From Flavobacteriales bacterium UBA1993 (GTDB lineage: Bacteria; Bacteroidota; Bacteroidia; Flavobacteriales_G; Salibacteraceae): a stretch of DNA of 54,970 nt. The position numbers and the translations under genes are program-made. The stretch is from positions 1 to 54,970 of the forward strand of contig DDCZ01000052.1 of the NCBI GenBank assembly GCA_002336485.1, written 5' to 3'. The notes under the pieces are model-generated. The model made no database searches. It saw nothing but the letters and a program-made list of their open reading frames with translations, and was not told where the DNA came from. This document shows, one piece after another, positions 53,785 through 54,970 of this stretch (its first letter is position 1; every line of letters starts with the position of its first letter).

Positions 53785-54813
53785 TTAGTGTGCCGCTTGA
53801 AAGCGCTTAATATTCCTTTTTATGTCCACCTCCTTAATCAATGGAGTAGCGTCCACCAAATGATCAATCAGGTGTTTGGAAAAGTAGGGGGCTAGGATCA
53901 CCCCTTTTGAGCCTAGTCCGTTAAATACGCTCATGTATCCAAGCCTTGGGTGTCGGCCCAAGTACGGCCTTCGATCGGAAGCAGCAGGTCGCAATCCGCT
54001 TTGATGGTCGATGATTTTATAGGCCACCGGATAGATTTCTAGAAACGCCCTTAACAGCGTGTGGATTTGTTCAGGATTTGGTTTCCAACTCTCTGTTTCC
54101 CACTCGAAAGTGGAGGATAGTTTGTAGCGATGCGCCCCCAATGGAATGATGTTGATTACATTATTGACGATTCTATCGGGCAGTGCTTCATCCGTCTCCA
54201 CGACAATCCAATCGCCTTTCGCAATTTTAAACGGCAACCAGCTGAAATAGGGGTTTTTGGAAATATATGGCCCGTCGCAAAATATCACATGGTCGTATTT
54301 CAACCCTTTATACACAACCCCTGAACCCTCTTGGGAGAGTTCATCAAAATTGAAGGTGCTATCGTCAAGGCAGCTTTCGCTCCTCAGAAATTCTATGTAT
54401 GTGGTGATAAGTGCTGGGCAATCGACCATGCCTGCTTGATTCACCTTTCCATAATTTGATTCAATTGGGTCGAGAAACGACTCAAATGCACTTTTGTGAG
54501 ATTTTTCATTCCAAAAAGAAGCGTAATCTTCGCTTCCGATGTGTTTGAAAATGGCGTGGTTTGAGATTAGCTTGGTGTTCAATCTATTCTCTAGCTGACC
54601 ATAAAAGGAATGCATTTCTGGTAATACATCATCGATCATCCATGTTTTGTTCAACCTTCTAAAAACTATTGGATTGAACATGCCAGTAGCGACACGCGTG
54701 CTCGAAGGCCATTTAGAATTTGAAACAACGCGCACCGTCAATCCTTTTTGAAGAATTCTTTCGGCCACTGAAATGCCAGCTAAACCCGCGCCAACAACGA
54801 GGAAATTACGCAT
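53785..54813 (-). CDS. FAD-dependent oxidoreductase (DAO family)
   Basis: 342 residues. The N-terminal dinucleotide motif is VVGAGLAGISVAERI (GxGxxG), and a C-terminal GLRPAASDRRPYLGRHPRLGYMSVFNGLGSKGV contacts FAD in the DAO fold. It resembles glycine-oxidase-like and MnmC C-terminal-like enzymes; the substrate, probably an amine or amino acid, cannot be fixed. A CACCTTTG near-match to the -7 box ends 4 bases before the ATG. Confidence 0.85.
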   Translation of the reverse strand: MRNFLVVGAGLAGISVAERILQKGLTVRVVSNSKWPSSTRVATGMFNPIVFRRLNKTWMIDDVLPEMHSFYGQLENRLNTKLISNHAIFKHIGSEDYASFWNEKSHKSAFESFLDPIESNYGKVNQAGMVDCPALITTYIEFLRSESCLDDSTFNFDELSQEGSGVVYKGLKYDHVIFCDGPYISKNPYFSWLPFKIAKGDWIVVETDEALPDRIVNNVINIIPLGAHRYKLSSTFEWETESWKPNPEQIHTLLRAFLEIYPVAYKIIDHQSGLRPAASDRRPYLGRHPRLGYMSVFNGLGSKGVILAPYFSKHLIDHLVDATPLIKEVDIKRNIKRFQAAH

Positions 54814-54889
54814 GCGTCAAAGGTGGGTTTAAATAAAATCGAAAAGAAATAATTGTTCGGACAACTAGTCACCCCCATTGTGAATCTAT

Positions 54890-54970
54890 ATGGCTAAACC
54901 ACGAACTTATGTTGAAGTATTTGAAAAACATGGCGTTAGCAGCCGGTTAGTAAGTACGGATGTGAAAGTG
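54890..54970 (+). CDS. Start of a gene cut by the window edge, unknown function
   Basis: 27 codons from ATG 54890 remain open to the last base. The fragment begins MAKPRTYVEVFEKHGVSSRL. It is too short to assign. Divergent from the FAD oxidoreductase gene; no clear -7 box was found in the 76-base gap. Confidence 0.5.
   Translation, partial: MAKPRTYVEVFEKHGVSSRLVSTDVKV

Overview
This is a chromosomal window from a member of the Bacteroidota, most likely a marine-type Flavobacteriales relative (Cryomorphaceae- or Crocinitomicaceae-like; family not certain). Evidence: gliding and type IX secretion (T9SS) genes (gldD, gldE, a PorU2-like sortase, a PorV/PorQ-family protein), six large cargo proteins with T9SS C-terminal sorting regions, promoter boxes of the Bacteroidota form TAnnTTTG, and few Shine-Dalgarno sequences. 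It is mostly an ordinary, tightly packed core-genome region. I saw no rRNA, tRNA, CRISPR array or insertion-sequence transposase.

Layout. 1-3.1 kb: an accessory-looking three-gene unit (lipoprotein, secreted M43 metalloprotease, small exported protein) bounded by inverted copies of a two-part motif, each followed outward by a hairpin. 3.2-9.4 kb: a PorU2-like sortase gene broken by a frameshift beside its catalytic histidine, with its PorV/PorQ-family partner. 9.5-10.7 kb: phosphatidylserine synthase and purS. 10.7-15.1 kb: LptB with a zinc-ribbon-like tail, a DUF5686 outer-membrane protein and TatC. 15.2-16.5 kb: a small exported protein and haem A synthase. 16.5-20.1 kb: the leftward mutY-ssb-gldE-gldD cluster. 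20.2-22.7 kb: HU-like protein, TPR protein, a 30-residue AURKAIP1/COX24-like protein and RNase G. 22.7-32.0 kb: a choice-of-anchor I cargo protein, recX, prfB with its programmed +1 frameshift, fumC, a mannose-1-phosphate guanylyltransferase, a SprT-like gene coupled to a tiny lipoprotein gene, and an MlaE/MlaF pair.

32.1-41.1 kb: three very large type B (gliding-motility-associated C-terminus) cargo genes around an M20 dipeptidase; two are tandem partial paralogues. 41.1-45.5 kb: LEA14-like lipoprotein, NagZ-type glycosidase, YihY/BrkB membrane protein and a secreted endonuclease/exonuclease/phosphatase-fold protein. 45.5-51.0 kb: the rod-shape operon mreB-mreC-mreD-PBP2-rodA. 51.1-54.8 kb: purH, a TrhO-type rhodanese and an FAD oxidoreductase. 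A gene truncated by the window edge starts at 54890.

Two themes run through the window. First, many start codons lie only 4-6 bases downstream of a TAnnTTTG/TAnnTTCG box, which predicts leaderless or nearly leaderless mRNAs. Second, convergent genes abut or overlap at their stops; in two cases (TTAA, CTAG) a palindromic tetramer is the stop on both strands. The strongest candidates for something undescribed are the inverted-repeat-bounded unit at the left end, the LptB zinc-ribbon extension, and the PorU2 frameshift if it is real.
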